DNA of 14,057 nt from Burkholderiales bacterium (GTDB lineage Bacteria > Pseudomonadota > Gammaproteobacteria > Burkholderiales > Burkholderiaceae). This document shows, one piece after another, positions 1-6,865 of the stretch. Within the stretch, counting starts at the first letter, position 1. The number at the start of each line of letters is the position of its first letter. The stretch covers positions 1-14,057 of the forward strand of contig CAHJWV010000302.1 in the NCBI GenBank assembly GCA_903643055.1, read 5' to 3'. Below the pieces are notes generated by a model, which searched no databases, was not told where the DNA came from, and was given only the letters and a program-made list of their open reading frames with translations. The translations under genes were made by a program, and so were the position numbers.

Positions 1-1
1 C

Positions 2-1102
2 GGCGTGGTCAAGAACATCACCGAATACGGTGCGTTCGTCGACCTCGGCGGCATCGACGGCCTGCTGCACATCACCGACATGGCATGGCGCCGTGTCCGT
101 CACCCGAGCGAAGTCGTTCAGGTCGGACAAGAACTGCAAGCCAAGGTCTTGAAGTTCGATGCCGAGAAGAACCGCGTCTCGCTGGGCATCAAGCAACTGG
201 GCGACGACCCATGGCATGGCGTTTCGCGCCGCTACCCGAACAGCACCCGCCTGTTCGGCAAGATCACGAATATCGCCGACTACGGCGCGTTTGTTGAAAT
301 CGAGCCGGGCATCGAAGGTCTGGTGCACGTGTCCGAAATGGACTGGACCAACAAGAACGTGGCTCCGAACAAGATCGTCTCGCTGGGCGATGAAGTCGAA
401 GTCATGGTCCTCGAGATCGACGAAGACAAGCGCCGCATCAGCCTGGGCATGAAGCAGTGCAAGGCCAACCCGTGGGAAGAGTTCTCGGGCACCGTGCAAC
501 GTGGCGACAAGGTCAAGGGCCCCGTCAAGTCGATCACCGACTTCGGCGTGTTCATCGGCCTGTCGGCTGGCATCGATGGCCTGGTTCACCTGTCGGACCT
601 CAGCTGGAACGAGCCGGGCGAAGCTGCTGTTCGCAACTACAAGAAGGGCCAGGAAGTCGAAGCCGTCGTGCTGGCCGTTGACGTGGAACGCGAACGCATC
701 TCGCTGGGCATCAAGCAGCTCGACTCCGATCCGTTCACCGCCTACAGCTCGGTCAATGACCGTGGCCAGACGGTGACTGGCAAGGTCAAGACGGTGGACG
801 CTCGTGGCGCTGAAATCCAGCTCAACGAAGACGTGACCGGCTACCTGCGCGCATCGGAAATCAGCCGTGACCGCGTCGAAGACGCACGCAACGTGCTGAA
901 GGAAGGCGACGAAGTCAACGCCGTGATCATCAACGTCGACCGCAAGACGCGTTCGATCCAGTTGTCGATCAAGGCCAAAGACAACGCCGACCAGCAAGAA
1001 GCGATGCAGCGCCTGTCGCAAACTTCCGAGCGTGAAAACGCCGGCACGACCAGCCTGGGCGCTTTGCTGCGCGCCAAGCTGGACAACCAGAACAACGGCT
1101 GA
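2..1102 (+). CDS. rpsA: 30S ribosomal protein S1 (5'-truncated by window edge)
   Basis: Ribosomal protein S1 binds mRNA on the 30S subunit and helps initiate translation of structured or weakly Shine-Dalgarno-led messages. The reading frame is open from the first complete codon (GGC at 2) with no real start, so the gene continues off the left edge. The visible 366 residues closely resemble the last four S1 RNA-binding repeats of E. coli S1: repeat 3 begins at [17 protein letters not shown], and further repeats start near residues 82, 169 and 256, each ending in a variant of RISLGIKQ. The motifs [18 protein letters not shown] and HLSDLSWN are typical of S1. About 190 N-terminal residues (repeats 1 and 2) are missing compared with the usual length of about 560. 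ihfB follows 36 bases later, the usual proteobacterial order. Identification is secure. Confidence 0.98.
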   Translation, partial: GVVKNITEYGAFVDLGGIDGLLHITDMAWRRVRHPSEVVQVGQELQAKVLKFDAEKNRVSLGIKQLGDDPWHGVSRRYPNSTRLFGKITNIADYGAFVEIEPGIEGLVHVSEMDWTNKNVAPNKIVSLGDEVEVMVLEIDEDKRRISLGMKQCKANPWEEFSGTVQRGDKVKGPVKSITDFGVFIGLSAGIDGLVHLSDLSWNEPGEAAVRNYKKGQEVEAVVLAVDVERERISLGIKQLDSDPFTAYSSVNDRGQTVTGKVKTVDARGAEIQLNEDVTGYLRASEISRDRVEDARNVLKEGDEVNAVIINVDRKTRSIQLSIKAKDNADQQEAMQRLSQTSERENAGTTSLGALLRAKLDNQNNG

Positions 1103-1138
1103 TCGCTGTTCTGACCACCGGACCGCGGAACTGGCTCG

Positions 1139-1495
1139 ATGACGACCCGCTCCGATCTCGTCGCCCAGTTGGCTGAGCAATTCAGCCAGCTGACGCACCG
1201 TGACACGGAGTTTGCGGTCAAGACCATCCTCGATGCGATGTCCGACGCGTTAGCGCGTGGGCACCGCATCGAAATCCGCGGTTTCGGCAGCTTCTCGATC
1301 AACCGCCGCCCGCCGCGCATGGGGCGCAATCCCCGCTCCGGTGAGCAGGTGGTGATTCCCGAGAAGCTGGTTCCTCATTTCAAACCCGGCAAGGCCCTGC
1401 GCGAAGCGGTCGATGCCCAGATTCCCGTGGACGATGAACCGGCGCTGGCCGCACCTCGGTCGAGCCCCGCGAACACCGATTCCAGCGAAAACTGA
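1139..1495 (+). CDS. ihfB: Integration host factor subunit beta
   Basis: IHF beta pairs with IHF alpha to form a nucleoid protein that bends DNA sharply and supports recombination, replication and sigma-54 transcription. The 118-residue product has the complete HU/IHF fold: N-terminal helices (1-42), [12 protein letters not shown] (41-52), and the DNA-embracing beta arm to about residue 75 with GRNPRSG carrying the intercalating proline (Pro65). [11 protein letters not shown] (79-89) is diagnostic. E. coli IhfB has 94 residues; here an acidic, Pro/Ala/Ser-rich tail of about 24 residues (95-118) is added and looks disordered. The ATG at 1139 is chosen because it gives the canonical N-terminus, but no clear Shine-Dalgarno sequence precedes it, so translation may depend on coupling to rpsA, which ends 36 bases upstream. 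Confidence 0.97.
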   Translation: MTTRSDLVAQLAEQFSQLTHRDTEFAVKTILDAMSDALARGHRIEIRGFGSFSINRRPPRMGRNPRSGEQVVIPEKLVPHFKPGKALREAVDAQIPVDDEPALAAPRSSPANTDSSEN

Positions 1496-1774
1496 GCCCT
1501 GACGGCTCGGCCAACTCCGGTGCATTGCCGGTGGTTTCAGCGCAATCGCTTTTCCAATCGCTTGTTCGTTTATCTGCAACGCTTTCGCATTCGAATAAAT
1601 GGCGGTGGTGTTTACTGCGCCCACGCTGCTGCGCTGCCCTTTCGTTTTTCGGCCCTGGCTGCGGCCGTTGCCAACTCGTCTCGATGGGTGACCTCGGTTT
1701 TCCAATCAACAGGAGCTAACCGATCATCAACGCGCATGACTTCGTTATGATGTCTCGTCAAGCCGACCCGGCTC

Positions 1775-1804
1775 CAAAGCTCGGCCTATGCGCGCCGAGC
1801 TTTG
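1775..1804 (+). terminator. Perfect 11-bp inverted repeat, terminator-like hairpin
   Basis: CAAAGCTCGGC (1775-1785) and GCCGAGCTTTG (1794-1804) are exact reverse complements around an 8-base loop. The A-rich left foot and T-rich right foot are typical of an intrinsic terminator able to work in both directions, but only three T residues follow the GC-rich stem and no longer U-tract is present. It lies about 280 bases after ihfB and 50 before lapA, so it could end the rpsA-ihfB message or a short transcript starting at the TATGAT box. The repeat is certain; the termination function is inferred. Confidence 0.5.
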
Positions 1805-1840
1805 CCATTCCCTACCCCAGGCAAGCCCGGTGACAGCACC

Positions 1841-1846
1841 TAGAAT
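1841..1846 (+). promoter_or_regulatory. Candidate -10 box for lapA
   Basis: TAGAAT matches the sigma-70 -10 consensus at five of six positions. The best 17-bp-spaced -35 candidate (CAGGCA, 1818-1823) matches only three of six. A start 7 to 9 bases downstream falls at 1853-1855, on the lapA start codon itself, so this promoter would give a leaderless or nearly leaderless mRNA. Weak evidence. Confidence 0.3.
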
Positions 1847-1854
1847 CCGAGGTG

Positions 1855-2169
1855 ATGCGAATCCTCCTCTGGCTCCTGCGAGCCGCCCTCTTTTTCACGC
1901 TGTTTGCGTTCGCGCTGAACAACCAGCACGAAGCGGGCATCAAGTGGTTCTTTAACCAGGAATGGCGCGCGCCGATGGTGTTCATCGTGCTTGCGGCCTT
2001 CGGTGCCGGCTGTGCCTTTGGCGTGTTCGCGATGGTGCCCAGCTGGTGGCAGCACAGGCGCGTAGCTCAGCGCCATCGCGCAGCCAAGGTACCCGCGGAA
2101 GCCACCTCCGAACCCCGCGCCGACCTCCCTGCCGAGCTCGACCCACACCTGCCCCGCCATGAACTTTGA
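1855..2169 (+). CDS. lapA: LapA family (DUF1049) inner-membrane protein
   Basis: LapA is a small inner-membrane partner of LapB, which in E. coli links LPS assembly to control of the LpxC enzyme. The 104-residue product (E. coli LapA has 102) shows the expected layout: a first membrane segment at about 3-21 immediately after the start, a polar stretch with NNQ at 22-24, a second membrane segment at about 41-61, and a basic then proline-rich cytoplasmic tail. The ATG at 1855 gives the family-typical N-terminus; a GTG one codon upstream (1852) is the alternative. The only purine-rich ribosome-site candidate, GAGG (1849-1852), lies almost against the ATG, too close for normal use. The gene overlaps lapB by 11 bases in a different frame, which strongly implies coupled translation. 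Confidence 0.92.
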   Translation: MRILLWLLRAALFFTLFAFALNNQHEAGIKWFFNQEWRAPMVFIVLAAFGAGCAFGVFAMVPSWWQHRRVAQRHRAAKVPAEATSEPRADLPAELDPHLPRHEL

Positions 2170-3316
2170 TTTGCAGTGGCTGCTGATGGGCCTGCCGGTG
2201 GCGTTCGCGCTCGGCTGGCTCGGCTCCCGGCTCGACCTTCGCCAATGGAAGCGCGAACAACACGACTCGCCAAAAGCCTACTTCAAGGGCCTGAACCTGC
2301 TGCTGAACGAGCAACAAGACAAGGCCATCGACGCCTTCATCGAAGCCGTCCAGCACGACCCCGACACCTCCGACCTGCACTTTGCGCTGGGCAACCTGTT
2401 TCGCCGCCGCGGCGAATACGAGCGGGCGGTGCGGGTGCATCAGCATCTGGTGAACCGGGCCGACCTGCCCCGCACCGAGCGCGACCGTGCCCAGCATGCG
2501 CTGGCGCAAGACTTCATGAAAGCCGGCCTGTTCGATCGTGCCCAGGACGCTTATGGCGCGCTCGAAGGCACCTTGTTCGACACCGATGCCCGCCTCGCGT
2601 TGCTGACGCTCCACGAGCGCTCGCGCGACTGGGCCGATGCCGTGACCGTTGCGCAAAAGCTCGAACTCAGCGGCACCGGCTCCTTCTCGTCGCGCATTGC
2701 CCACTACTGGTGTGAGATCGCGCTGGAGGCCGATGCCAAGCAACAGCCCGAGCGCGCCGCCGAAGCGCTGGCCCATGCGCGCACCGCCTCGCCGGTTGCA
2801 GCGCGGCCGCTGGTGCTCCAAGGCCAGCGCGCGCACGCCCGGGGCGAACATGCACAGGCCCTGGCGGCCTGGGGCGAATTGCTCGCAGCGCATCCGGCGG
2901 CCTTCAATCTGGTGGCCGGCGACTACGCGGCCAGCGCGTTGGCCGCGGGCGAGGTCGGCTCGGCGCTGGACCGTCTACAGTCGCTCTACCGGCGCACGCC
3001 CAGCATGGACCTGCTGTCGGCGATCGCCAAACTGGCCCCGGATGCGCAAGCTCAGCGCCAGCGCTTGTTGGCCCATCTGCAAGAGCAGCCCATTCTGTCG
3101 GCCGCCCAGGAACTGCTGAGGCTGAGTGCCGATGGCGGCGCCGAGCTCAGCGCAGTCGAAACACAGGCGCTGCGCACGGCGGTCGGCCGATCGGCCAAGC
3201 CGCTGCAGCGCTATCGATGTGCCGCCTGCGGCTTCGAAGCGCAACACTATTTCTGGCAATGCCCCGGCTGTTTGAGCTGGGACAGCTATCCGCCCCAACG
3301 GCTGGAGGACTTGTGA
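2159..3316 (+). CDS. lapB: LPS assembly protein LapB (TPR / rubredoxin-like)
   Basis: LapB (YciM) is an inner-membrane-anchored protein with a cytoplasmic TPR domain; in E. coli it works with the FtsH protease to degrade LpxC and so balances LPS synthesis. The 385 residues (E. coli LapB has 389) show an N-terminal membrane anchor at about 5-23, TPR-type helical repeats from about 37 onward (for example DLHFALGNLFRRRGEYERA, 72-90), and a C-terminal zinc/rubredoxin-like knuckle with CAAC (Cys354, Cys357) and CPGC (Cys368, Cys371). All four metal-binding cysteines are present. The start overlaps the end of lapA, and the stop codon shares its last base with the rfaE1 start. Context beside heptose genes agrees with an LPS role. 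Confidence 0.95.
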   Translation: MNFDLQWLLMGLPVAFALGWLGSRLDLRQWKREQHDSPKAYFKGLNLLLNEQQDKAIDAFIEAVQHDPDTSDLHFALGNLFRRRGEYERAVRVHQHLVNRADLPRTERDRAQHALAQDFMKAGLFDRAQDAYGALEGTLFDTDARLALLTLHERSRDWADAVTVAQKLELSGTGSFSSRIAHYWCEIALEADAKQQPERAAEALAHARTASPVAARPLVLQGQRAHARGEHAQALAAWGELLAAHPAAFNLVAGDYAASALAAGEVGSALDRLQSLYRRTPSMDLLSAIAKLAPDAQAQRQRLLAHLQEQPILSAAQELLRLSADGGAELSAVETQALRTAVGRSAKPLQRYRCAACGFEAQHYFWQCPGCLSWDSYPPQRLEDL

Positions 3317-4254
3317 TGAACACGCCTAACGTCACCCGCGAGCGGCTGGCCGAATCGAGCGTGCTGGTGGTGGGAGATGCGATGCTCGATCGCTACTGGT
3401 TCGGCGCCGTCGATCGTATTTCGCCGGAAGCGCCGGTGCCGGTGGTGCGCATCAACCGCGAGGAAGAACGGCTCGGCGGTGCGGCCAACGTGGCCCTCAA
3501 CGTCAAGACGCTGGGTGCGCAAGCGACCTTGCTGACCGTCGTCGGCCAAGACGAGCCGGCCCGCAAGCTGCAGCAGTTGCTGGAGCTGCAGGGCGTCAAC
3601 ACCTTGCTGGGCCACGACCCGCAGCTCTACACCATCGTCAAGCTGCGCGTGATCGGACGCTCGCAGCAATTGATCCGGATCGACTTCGAGAACACGCCCG
3701 ACCACGAGGTGCTGGCGCACATGCTGGATGACTTCGAGCAGGCGCTGCCCAAGCATGGCGCCGTGCTGTTTTCCGATTACGGCAAGGGCGGCCTTGAGCG
3801 CATCCCGCGCATGATCGAGATGGCGCGGGCTGCCGGCAAGCCGGTGCTAGTCGACCCGAAAGGCAGTGACTACAGCCGCTATGCCGGCGCCACCGTGATC
3901 ACACCGAACCGCGCCGAGCTGGCACAGGTGATCGGCAGTTGGAGCAGCGAAGCGCAGTTGCAGGATCGCGCCCAAGGCCTGCGCGAGCGCCTGGGCCTCG
4001 ACGGCCTGCTGCTGACGCGCTCGGAAGAAGGCATGACGCTGTTTGATGCGGCGGGGCAGGCCAGCGTGCCGGCGCATGCACGCGAAGTGTTCGACGTCAC
4101 CGGTGCCGGCGATACCGTGATCGCCACCTTGGCGGCAATGCTCGCCTGCGGGCTCGGCCTGCGCGACGCGATGCCGATTGCCAACCGCGCCGGCTCGATC
4201 GTCGTCGGCAAGTTCGGCACCGCCACCGTCAGCCACGACGAGCTGTTCGCCTGA
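3316..4254 (+). CDS. rfaE1: D-glycero-beta-D-manno-heptose-7-phosphate kinase
   Basis: This PfkB-type sugar kinase phosphorylates heptose 7-phosphate to heptose 1,7-bisphosphate in the cytoplasmic ADP-heptose pathway for the LPS inner core. The 312-residue protein carries the substrate-side signature [16 protein letters not shown] (53-68) and the nucleotide-binding signature DVTGAGDT (260-267) with the expected catalytic base Asp266. It corresponds only to the N-terminal kinase half of E. coli HldE (477 residues); the adenylyltransferase half is absent and must be encoded elsewhere. The ATG at 3316 is preferred to upstream starts because GGAGG (3304-3308) precedes it by seven bases and because it overlaps the lapB stop in TGATG, a classic translational-coupling arrangement. 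Confidence 0.96.
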   Translation: MNTPNVTRERLAESSVLVVGDAMLDRYWFGAVDRISPEAPVPVVRINREEERLGGAANVALNVKTLGAQATLLTVVGQDEPARKLQQLLELQGVNTLLGHDPQLYTIVKLRVIGRSQQLIRIDFENTPDHEVLAHMLDDFEQALPKHGAVLFSDYGKGGLERIPRMIEMARAAGKPVLVDPKGSDYSRYAGATVITPNRAELAQVIGSWSSEAQLQDRAQGLRERLGLDGLLLTRSEEGMTLFDAAGQASVPAHAREVFDVTGAGDTVIATLAAMLACGLGLRDAMPIANRAGSIVVGKFGTATVSHDELFA

Positions 4255-4325
4255 CCCGTCCCGCCCTTCTCTTTCAACCTTGGCCGGCCCAGAAGCAGAC
4301 GCCGGCAACCACAGGATCTCAGCAC

Positions 4326-5321
4326 ATGAAAGTCGTCGTCACCGGCGCTGCCGGCATGATCGGCAGCAACCTTGTTCACGGGCTCAACGCCATCGGTCTG
4401 GATGACGTGATCGCCGTCGACGACCTGACCGATGGCCCGAAGTACCGCAACCTGCTCGGCGCAAAGATCAGCGACTACTTCGACAAGAGCGAGTTCTACA
4501 GCCGCTTCGCACGCGGCGAGTTCGGCCACATCGACGCGGTGCTTCATCAGGGTGCCTGCTCCGACACGATGGAGCACAACGGCCGCTACATGCTCGACAC
4601 CAACTACCGCTGCTCGAAAGACCTGCTCGATGCCTGCCAGGCCCAGGGCACGCGCCTGCTCTATGCCTCTTCGGCGGCCACCTATGGCAGCAGCGACACC
4701 TTTCGCGAAGAACCTGCCTTCGAACAGCCGCTGAACGTCTACGGTTACTCCAAGCTGCTGTTCGACAACGTCGTGCGCCGCGTGCTGCCCGGTGCCACAA
4801 CGCAGATCGCCGGCTTTCGCTACTTCAACGTCTACGGCCCGCGCGAGCAGCACAAGGCGCGCATGGCCTCGGTTGCGTTCCACAACTTCAACCAGTACCG
4901 CGACACCGGCAAGGTCAAGCTGTTCGGTGAATACGGCGGCTACCCGGCAGGCGGCCAGCTGCGTGACTTCATTTCGGTCGATGACGTGGTTGCGGTCAAC
5001 GTCTGGTTCCTGCAGAACCCCGACAAGAGCGGCATCTTCAATCTCGGCACCGGCCGCGCCCAGCCTTTCAATGACGTAGCGGCTGCGGTCGTGAATGCGG
5101 CGCGCGCCGCGAAAGGCGAAGCCGCCCTGACGCTGGCCGATCTCGTGAAGCAAGGCGACATCGAATACATCGGCTTCCCCGACGCGCTGGTCGGCAAATA
5201 CCAGTGCTACACGCAAGCCGACCTGACCCGCCTGCGCGCCATCGGCTGCGATCACGCGTTCGTCGACGTCACCGCTGGCGTGTCGCGTTATGTCGGCTGG
5301 TTGGCCGAGCAAAAAACCTGA
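4326..5321 (+). CDS. rfaD: ADP-L-glycero-D-manno-heptose 6-epimerase
   Basis: RfaD (HldD) inverts C6 of ADP-D-glycero-D-manno-heptose, the last step in making the heptose donor for the LPS core. The 331-residue product is an extended short-chain dehydrogenase: an NADP-binding GAAGMIGSN (7-15) in a Rossmann beta-alpha-beta unit, YASSAATYG (113-121), the catalytic Tyr139 and Lys143 in NVYGYSK, and [11 protein letters not shown] (164-174). It is about 20 residues longer than E. coli HldD, mostly through an extra helix-like segment at about 257-275. AGGA (4313-4316) is a reasonable ribosome site nine bases before the ATG. It lies 71 bases after rfaE1, and the two presumably share a transcript. 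Confidence 0.97.
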   Translation: MKVVVTGAAGMIGSNLVHGLNAIGLDDVIAVDDLTDGPKYRNLLGAKISDYFDKSEFYSRFARGEFGHIDAVLHQGACSDTMEHNGRYMLDTNYRCSKDLLDACQAQGTRLLYASSAATYGSSDTFREEPAFEQPLNVYGYSKLLFDNVVRRVLPGATTQIAGFRYFNVYGPREQHKARMASVAFHNFNQYRDTGKVKLFGEYGGYPAGGQLRDFISVDDVVAVNVWFLQNPDKSGIFNLGTGRAQPFNDVAAAVVNAARAAKGEAALTLADLVKQGDIEYIGFPDALVGKYQCYTQADLTRLRAIGCDHAFVDVTAGVSRYVGWLAEQKT

Positions 5322-5350
5322 CACCCCCGACCGTACGCCCCGATGGGTCG

Positions 5351-5366
5351 GCCCTCCTCCGAGGGC
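5351..5366. repeat. Short perfect inverted repeat after rfaD
   Basis: GCCCTC (5351-5356) and GAGGGC (5361-5366) form a perfect 6-bp stem with a 4-base loop, 29 bases after the rfaD stop. There is no T-run behind it, so it is not a textbook intrinsic terminator; it could protect the rfaD mRNA 3' end. Confidence 0.35.
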
Positions 5367-5394
5367 TCACAAACCGGGCGCCGATCGCTACAGT
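5366..5394 (+). promoter_or_regulatory. Candidate sigma-70 promoter for the ComEA-like gene
   Basis: CTCACA (5366-5371, four of six to TTGACA) and TACAGT (5389-5394, four of six to TATAAT) are separated by exactly 17 bases. The predicted start near 5400 leaves a leader of about 55 bases before the coding sequence. The -35 box abuts the 5351-5366 hairpin, which suggests this gene is transcribed independently of rfaD. Confidence 0.45.
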
Positions 5395-5454
5395 TTCTCC
5401 CAGAGGTTGCGGGTGGTCTGCACCTCGGTCCAGGCAGACAAGGGAGTCAATGCC

Positions 5455-5760
5455 ATGTTCAAGAAACTGTTGTGTGTATTTGCCATGTGGTTCGCCACCG
5501 CCGCTGCCTGGGCGGCAGTCGATGTCAACAAAGCCGATCAGGCTGCGCTCGAATCCGTGAAGGGCATCGGCCCGAAGGTGTCGACGCGCATCCTCGACGA
5601 GCGCAAGAAGAGCCAGTTCAAGGACTGGTCGGATTTGATGAGCCGCGTGAAGGGCATCAAGAGCGGCGCAGCCACGCGGCTGTCGCACGAAGGCCTGACG
5701 GTGAACGGCACCAGCTTTGAAACGGCCGATGGTGGCGCGAAGAAGCCTGTCAAGAAGTAA
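5455..5760 (+). CDS. ComEA-like helix-hairpin-helix DNA-binding protein, secreted
   Basis: The 101-residue product has an N-terminal signal peptide (basic MFKK, hydrophobic 5-19, likely cleavage after AWA at residue 20) followed by a ComEA-type double helix-hairpin-helix domain. DVNKADQAALESVKGIGPKV (23-42) is the usual first motif; the second, VKGIKSGAATRL at 65-76, has IKSG in place of the common GIG turn. A Lys-rich tail ends the protein. ComEA proteins bind incoming double-stranded DNA non-specifically in the periplasm during natural transformation, but many Burkholderiales carry such small proteins without proven competence. The ATG at 5455 is chosen because AGGGAG (5441-5446) lies eight bases upstream and the signal peptide starts there. 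No other competence gene is nearby. Confidence 0.85.
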   Translation: MFKKLLCVFAMWFATAAAWAAVDVNKADQAALESVKGIGPKVSTRILDERKKSQFKDWSDLMSRVKGIKSGAATRLSHEGLTVNGTSFETADGGAKKPVKK

Positions 5761-5970
5761 GGCCCAGGCCCACGCGCCGCGTCCCAAGCCATCGGAGGCG
5801 TGGACCGGCGCGGGGCCGGCCTGGCATCAAGGTAAGCCCCATCGAAAGCAACGACGCTGGATGCCTGCGGGCCGGCAAGCCAGGCAACGACTCCCGTTGC
5901 GCTCGCGAACGCTAAGCAGCACCCCATCCCCGCCTCACGCGCGGCAGCTCCTCCGTGCAGCACCGTCCAT

Positions 5971-6663
5971 TCACCCCAGGCCGTCCCACCCCGCATCGCT
6001 GATGTGCCGCGCATAGACCGCGAGCACGATGCGCTCGGAGTGCACCAGGTAGTTGTTCAGCGCGGCCGCAGCTTTCTCATACTCGCCCGCCTCGGCCAGC
6101 GTCAGGATGTTGAGGTTCATGTCCACGTAGGGCGCATGCAGGAATTCAGCGTCTTGCAGCAGCCCGAAGGCCAGCCGCAGTTCGGCCAGCATCGGCGCGA
6201 ACATCTGGTCGAGGCGCTCGCTGTCGGCCAGCTCGACGATCGCCATGTGGAAGGCCATGTTGGCGGTGCCTACGCCAGGCCAGTCGCTGGCGCTTCGAAA
6301 GCGCAAAGCCTCCTCTACCGCGTCACGCATCTTCTTCTGGGCCGGATGGCGCGGGTAAGCCTGTGCGAGCGCCTGGCATTCGATCAGCCGGCGCACGCGG
6401 TAGATGTCGATGATTGACGCCATGCCGGGCACTGCCACGAAGACGCCCCGATTCGGCGCGTGTTTGACCAGCCCCTCTTTCGTCAGCACGCGGAACACCT
6501 CGCGCAAAGTGTTGCGTGAGATGCCGAGGCTGTCGCTCAACGCCTGTTCGGACAGGCGCTGTCCAGGCGAAAACTCGCCACGGGTGATCTTCAGGCGCAG
6601 CTGTTCGGCCATCCGCTCGCTGAGGGCCTGTGCGGTGGGGGGACGTGAGGTGTCTGGGGTCAT
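5971..6663 (-). CDS. GntR family, FCD-subfamily transcriptional regulator
   Basis: The 230-residue protein has an N-terminal winged helix (about 14-77) with the recognition region LSEQALSDSLGISRNTLREV (37-56) and the wing NRGVFVAVPG (71-80), followed by an all-helical FCD effector domain. FCD regulators usually repress catabolic or transport operons and release on binding a carboxylate ligand. It is divergent from the 5-oxoproline operon across a 202-bp regulatory region, so it very likely controls that operon; the ligand is probably 5-oxoproline or a related compound (inference). The usual FCD metal ligands seem altered: Asn135 with His139 where Asp-x3-His is common, and Asn183 and Tyr205 where histidines are expected by eye. 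The ATG at 6663 gives a typical N-terminus; an in-frame GTG at 6723 would add 20 residues. No strong ribosome site is seen for either. Confidence 0.9.
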   Translation of the reverse strand: MTPDTSRPPTAQALSERMAEQLRLKITRGEFSPGQRLSEQALSDSLGISRNTLREVFRVLTKEGLVKHAPNRGVFVAVPGMASIIDIYRVRRLIECQALAQAYPRHPAQKKMRDAVEEALRFRSASDWPGVGTANMAFHMAIVELADSERLDQMFAPMLAELRLAFGLLQDAEFLHAPYVDMNLNILTLAEAGEYEKAAAALNNYLVHSERIVLAVYARHISDAGWDGLG

Positions 6664-6753
6664 GTTCAAGGTTCGCAAGGCAGCGGTTTTAGCAGAGCTT
6701 GCCGCCCTCACGGCCCCGATCACTCAACAATAAACGGGTTATCACCTAGCGAC

Positions 6754-6769
6754 TGGCACATGTTTTGCT
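6754..6769 (+). promoter_or_regulatory. Sigma-54-like -24/-12 element overlapping an extended -10 box
   Basis: TGGCACATGTTTTGCT matches the sigma-54 consensus TGGCACG-N4-TTGCW at every conserved position except the G after TGGCAC, with correct spacing between GG (6755-6756) and GC (6767-6768). The predicted start is near 6780. The same bases run into TGCTATAAA (6766-6774), an extended -10 for sigma-70 with no good -35 at the normal distance, so the sigma factor is not settled by sequence alone. It faces the DUF969 gene. Confidence 0.55.
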
Positions 6770-6783
6770 ATAAATTTTTGGCT

Positions 6784-6798
6784 GATTGTTGAACAATC
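6784..6798. promoter_or_regulatory. Perfect 15-bp palindrome, probable GntR/FCD operator
   Basis: GATTGTT (6784-6790) and AACAATC (6792-6798) are exact inverted copies around one central G. FCD-type GntR regulators commonly bind short palindromes of this size and AT-rich make-up. It sits a few bases downstream of the predicted start of the sigma-54-like promoter and just before a TATATT hexamer (6799-6804), a position where a bound repressor would block transcription. The palindrome is observed; its binding by the adjacent regulator is inferred. Confidence 0.6.
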
Positions 6799-6808
6799 TA
6801 TATTTATC

Positions 6809-6836
6809 GCTCAACTAAATTCGCACTTCGTTGAGC
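6809..6836. repeat. Inverted repeat GCTCAAC-N14-GTTGAGC in the operon leader
   Basis: GCTCAAC (6809-6815) and GTTGAGC (6830-6836) are perfect 7-bp inverted arms with a 14-base spacer, ending 29 bases before the DUF969 start. They share the GTTGA/TCAAC core with the 6784-6798 palindrome and with CTCAACAAT at 6723-6731, so they may be a second operator; in RNA they could also form a leader hairpin. Confidence 0.4.
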
Positions 6837-6865
6837 TAACTTCATCCCGAAACTGGAGTGCCGCC

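Larger units (their letters stand above)
1496..1854. other. Non-coding gap between ihfB and lapA
   Basis: These 359 bases hold no convincing gene; short frames inside lack family features and ribosome sites. The part from about 1540 to 1610 is visibly less GC-rich than its surroundings and contains a 9-bp direct repeat, CAATCGCTT, at 1543-1551 and 1555-1563. Further along are a TATGAT hexamer (1746-1751), a perfect 11-bp inverted repeat (1775-1804) and a TAGAAT hexamer (1841-1846), listed separately. The gap is unusually long for this compact region and probably separates the rpsA-ihfB transcript from the lapAB transcript. Confidence 0.7.

Noticed and set aside
1520..1750. Short + strand frames in the ihfB-lapA gap
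   Set aside because: No ribosome site, no domain, low-complexity or Arg-rich translation in overlapping frames; nothing supports a real protein.
1982..2893. A 303-codon open frame on the - strand
   Set aside because: It is antisense to lapA/lapB, which have intact domains; no recognisable features.
3217..3315. 33-codon N-terminal extension of rfaE1
   Set aside because: It overlaps the zinc-knuckle end of lapB, has no family similarity, and the ATG at 3316 has a good ribosome site.
3879..5324. A 481-codon open frame on the - strand
   Set aside because: It lies antisense to rfaE1 and rfaD, both strongly supported by motifs. Long stop-free antisense frames are expected in high-GC coding DNA, and the translated product has no recognisable domain.
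5290..5454. 55-codon N-terminal extension of the ComEA-like gene
   Set aside because: It overlaps the rfaD end and would bury the signal peptide; the ATG at 5455 has AGGGAG upstream.
5761..5970. Search for a gene or terminator in the 210-base gap between the ComEA-like gene and the GntR gene
   Set aside because: Only weak inverted repeats are seen (for example CCAGGCC at 5764 with GGCCTGG at 5818, separated by 47 bases, and TGCCTG/CAGGCA around 5870-5885); none has a T-run. The open frame across it (5717-6016) has no features.
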